Origin: Paenibacillus radicis (ex Xue et al. 2023)
GTDB lineage: Bacteria; Bacillota; Bacilli; Paenibacillales; NBRC-103111
Reading direction: 5' to 3'
Assembly: GCF_024722015.1 (NCBI RefSeq)
Contig: NZ_JANQBD010000032.1
Coordinates: 38,865-102,864, forward strand
Length of the DNA: 64,000 bases
Shown here: in pieces, positions 62,309 to 64,000 of the stretch
Layout of the letters: each line of letters begins with the position of its first letter
Position numbering within the stretch: position 1 is the first letter of the stretch
The notes under the pieces: generated by a model
What the model was told of the DNA's origin: nothing
Database searches by the model: none
Seen by the model: the letters and a program-made list of their open reading frames with translations, nothing else
Program-made: the position numbers and the translations under genes

Positions 62309-62512
62309 ATGGTGCAGTTGGTCATTAATGGCGAGAACAGAGAAGTAACGGAAGTTTCAACGATTACTGATTTATTGGTTTTGTTTAAGCTGGAGCAAAA
62401 AATTTTGGTAGTTGAGCTTAATCGCGAAATCATAGAACGGACACAGTATGACTCAATGGCGCTTAAGGAAGGGGACCGGCTCGAAATCGTTCATTTTGTA
62501 GGCGGGGGCTAA
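62309..62512 (+). CDS. thiS: Sulfur carrier protein ThiS
   Basis: A 67-residue ubiquitin-like protein that carries sulfur as a C-terminal thiocarboxylate for thiazole synthesis. It ends in VGGG, giving the required terminal Gly-Gly. The ATG at 62309 is preferred; a GTG at 62303 is in frame. It follows the TPP riboswitch and precedes thiG. Confidence 0.9.
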   Translation: MVQLVINGENREVTEVSTITDLLVLFKLEQKILVVELNREIIERTQYDSMALKEGDRLEIVHFVGGG

Positions 62513-62564
62513 AGAGCTGTAACCCTGATTTTATTCTAAACTATTCTATTGGAGGCTTAACGCT

Positions 62565-63338
62565 ATGAGTGACATTTTAAAGATAGGTCCATATGAATTT
62601 AAATCCAGACTGCTGTTAGGAACGGGGAAGTTTACATCTCTTGATATTCAAAATCAAGCTGTACAGGCCTCGGAGGCCGATGTATTGACATTTGCGATTC
62701 GACGTTTGCCCATTGACAACCCTGAAGCGCCTAATTTTCTGGAGACCTTGGATTTAAAAAAGTTTACCTTGCTTCCTAATACTGCTGGAGCTTACTCCGT
62801 AGAAGAGGCTGTACGTATTGCCAAGCTGGCTAAAGCTACAGGTTTATGCGATATGATCAAAGTGGAGGTTATTGGTGATCCAAGAACGTTGCTGCCTGAC
62901 CCTATAGGTACATTAGAGGCTACCAAGATTTTGGTGGATCTCGGCTTTATTGTGCTGCCCTACACATCAGACGATCCGATATTGGCTCGCAAGCTTCAGG
63001 AGGCAGGTGCTGCTGCGGTAATGCCGGGAGCGTCACCGATTGGTTCAGGACAGGGTATAGCTAATCCGAATCAGCTGCGCTTTATTATTGAAGAGGCCAA
63101 AGTTCCTGTAATTGTGGATGCTGGGATTGGAGGGCCTGCAGATGCTGCTCTGGCTATGGAGCTTGGGGCTGACGGAGTATTGTTGAATACTGCAGTTGCA
63201 GGTGCAGGGAATCCGGCATTAATGGCTGAAGCATTTAAGCTTGCCGTTATCGCAGGGCGTAAAGGCTTCTTGGCAGGACGTATTGCAAAAAAACGCTATG
63301 CTTCTGCAAGTAGTCCTGAGGAAGGCATGATAGAATAA
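62565..63338 (+). CDS. thiG: Thiazole synthase ThiG
   Basis: A 257-residue TIM-barrel enzyme that builds the thiazole phosphate of thiamine from deoxyxylulose phosphate, a glycine-derived imine and ThiS thiocarboxylate. IKVEVIGD (Schiff-base Lys), AAVMPGASPIGSGQGI and GVLLNTAVAGAGNP are the expected family strands. TTGGAGGC precedes the ATG. thiO, thiF and thiE are not in the window. Confidence 0.95.
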   Translation: MSDILKIGPYEFKSRLLLGTGKFTSLDIQNQAVQASEADVLTFAIRRLPIDNPEAPNFLETLDLKKFTLLPNTAGAYSVEEAVRIAKLAKATGLCDMIKVEVIGDPRTLLPDPIGTLEATKILVDLGFIVLPYTSDDPILARKLQEAGAAAVMPGASPIGSGQGIANPNQLRFIIEEAKVPVIVDAGIGGPADAALAMELGADGVLLNTAVAGAGNPALMAEAFKLAVIAGRKGFLAGRIAKKRYASASSPEEGMIE

Positions 63339-63387
63339 GGGGCATAGATACCGAACATATTTGTCATAATAAGTGAGGGATAGTGGG

Positions 63388-63428
63388 AGAGAGCCAAGTC
63401 CTTGTTAATGAGGCGGTTCTCTTTTTTC
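63388..63428 (+). terminator. Terminator after thiG
   Basis: GAGAGCC pairs with GGTTCTC (one wobble) and a T-run follows. It separates thiSG from the rrn promoters. Confidence 0.75.
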
Positions 63429-63457
63429 TTCTTTTTAAAAAAAGATTAGTTTTATGC

Positions 63458-63487
63458 TTGACTTTATATATTAGCCCATGATATATT
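63458..63487 (+). promoter_or_regulatory. rrn promoter P1
   Basis: TTGACT, 18-base spacer, TATATT. About 300 bases before the 16S start. Followed by CGCCGCTAAAAA. Confidence 0.75.
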
Positions 63488-63565
63488 ACTCCTCGCCGCT
63501 AAAAAGGCAAGTTGATTTAGAAAGCTTTACCAAGTGATGTTATGAAATAAATTAAAAAATAACAC

Positions 63566-63595
63566 TTGCAATCAACTGGGTCGATGTGGTATATT
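63566..63595 (+). promoter_or_regulatory. rrn promoter P2
   Basis: TTGCAA, 18-base spacer, TATATT. The same spacing as P1, again followed by CGCCGCTAAAAA, here within a small GTCGC...GCGAC hairpin. Confidence 0.75.
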
Positions 63596-63673
63596 AAGAA
63601 AGTCGCCGCTAAAAACAGCGACAACAAATGACAAAAGAAGATATGGAACAAAAAGTATCGCTTTGTCAACGAT

Positions 63674-63692
63674 TGCCCTTTGAAAACTGAAC
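63674..63692 (+). promoter_or_regulatory. rrn boxA-like antitermination element
   Basis: TGCCCTTTGAAAACTGAAC, close to the TGCTCTTTGAAAAC boxA of Bacillus rrn leaders. It loads Nus factors onto the polymerase. Confidence 0.7.
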
Positions 63693-63785
63693 AACGAGTG
63701 AGTGTTAAAATAGAGAATGTAAATTCTCGCTAGTATTACTTTTGAGCTTAAGACAAGCTTGCGTTAAACGGTCTTCGTGACCAAC

Positions 63786-64000
63786 TTTAATGGAGAGTTT
63801 GATCCTGGCTCAGGACGAACGCTGGCGGCGTGCCTAATACATGCAAGTCGAGCGGATTGTTCCTTCGGGAACAGTTAGCGGCGGACGGGTGAGTAACACG
63901 TAGGCAACCTGCCTGTAAGACCGGGATAACTATCGGAAACGATAGCTAAGAGCGGATAGCTGGATGGAACGCATGTTCTGTTCATGAAACACGGAGCAAT
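63786..64000 (+). rRNA. rrs: 16S ribosomal RNA (5' part)
   Basis: The first 215 bases of the small-subunit rRNA, starting near TTTAATGGAGAGTTTGATCC and running out of the window. GTAGGCAACCTGCCTGTAAG is typical of Paenibacillaceae and gives the best family-level evidence in the window. Confidence 0.97.

Noticed and set aside
62122..62328. 68-residue frame over the riboswitch
   Set aside because: It lies on the TPP aptamer and terminator, with no RBS and no protein-like composition.

Overview
The window looks like chromosomal DNA of a Paenibacillaceae-type member of the Bacillales. Evidence: strong AGGAGG-type ribosome binding sites, frequent TTG and GTG starts, typical rho-independent terminators, SLH and GH18 surface proteins, the LplB/LplC-style sugar transporter, and a 16S rRNA start at the right edge whose 5' region resembles Paenibacillus. 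The left edge cuts a glycoside hydrolase gene and the right edge cuts the 16S rRNA gene. No insertion sequence, phage, CRISPR array or tRNA was seen.

Left third (1-16 kb): a sulfated-glycan utilisation locus. It has an AraC-type membrane sensor-regulator, a lipoprotein binding protein, two permeases (no ATPase, so a shared MsmX-type ATPase is presumed), three sulfatases with formylglycine motifs, and two tandem alpha-L-fucosidase-like secreted proteins. The first of these two has lost its N-terminal half. A remnant of an aldo/keto reductase gene ends the region. Before the locus lies a small-protein/retropepsin-like protease pair.

Middle (16-35 kb): a secreted coiled-coil protein; a 1224-residue fusion of a nucleotide-carrier-like membrane domain, HEAT repeats and two cyclic-nucleotide-binding domains; a polysaccharide deacetylase; and NamA. 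Then comes the most unusual block (23.4-35.0 kb), a Tad/Flp-type pilus-like operon. Its first gene fuses a Ser/Thr kinase to a CpaE-like domain lacking the Walker-A lysine. It is followed by CpaB-, CpaE-, TadA-, TadB- and TadC-like proteins, three short membrane-anchored TadE/pseudopilin-like proteins, a secreted six-repeat protein and an SLH protein. No prepilin peptidase, secretin or classical Flp pilin is visible.

35-49 kb: an esterase, an M24 peptidase, a DUF2306 protein, and a LysR-controlled ABC importer of the iron/2-aminoethylphosphonate type with an overlapping phosphoesterase gene. Next come a DUF3886 protein, a secreted beta-propeller protein, a HupE-like protein with a perfect EF-hand loop, an IDEAL-like small protein, and a DoxX protein preceded by two CRP/FNR-type palindromes.

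49-64 kb: gatCAB, a GNAT acetyltransferase, a large protein of unknown function, an ECF sigma/anti-sigma/TM2/DUF4097 envelope-stress operon, perR, a GH18 protein, ygzB, ygxA, a TPP riboswitch with thiS-thiG, and an rrn operon start with two promoters. The order perR-ygzB-ygxA-rrn matches Bacillus subtilis, with the GH18 and thiamine genes inserted.
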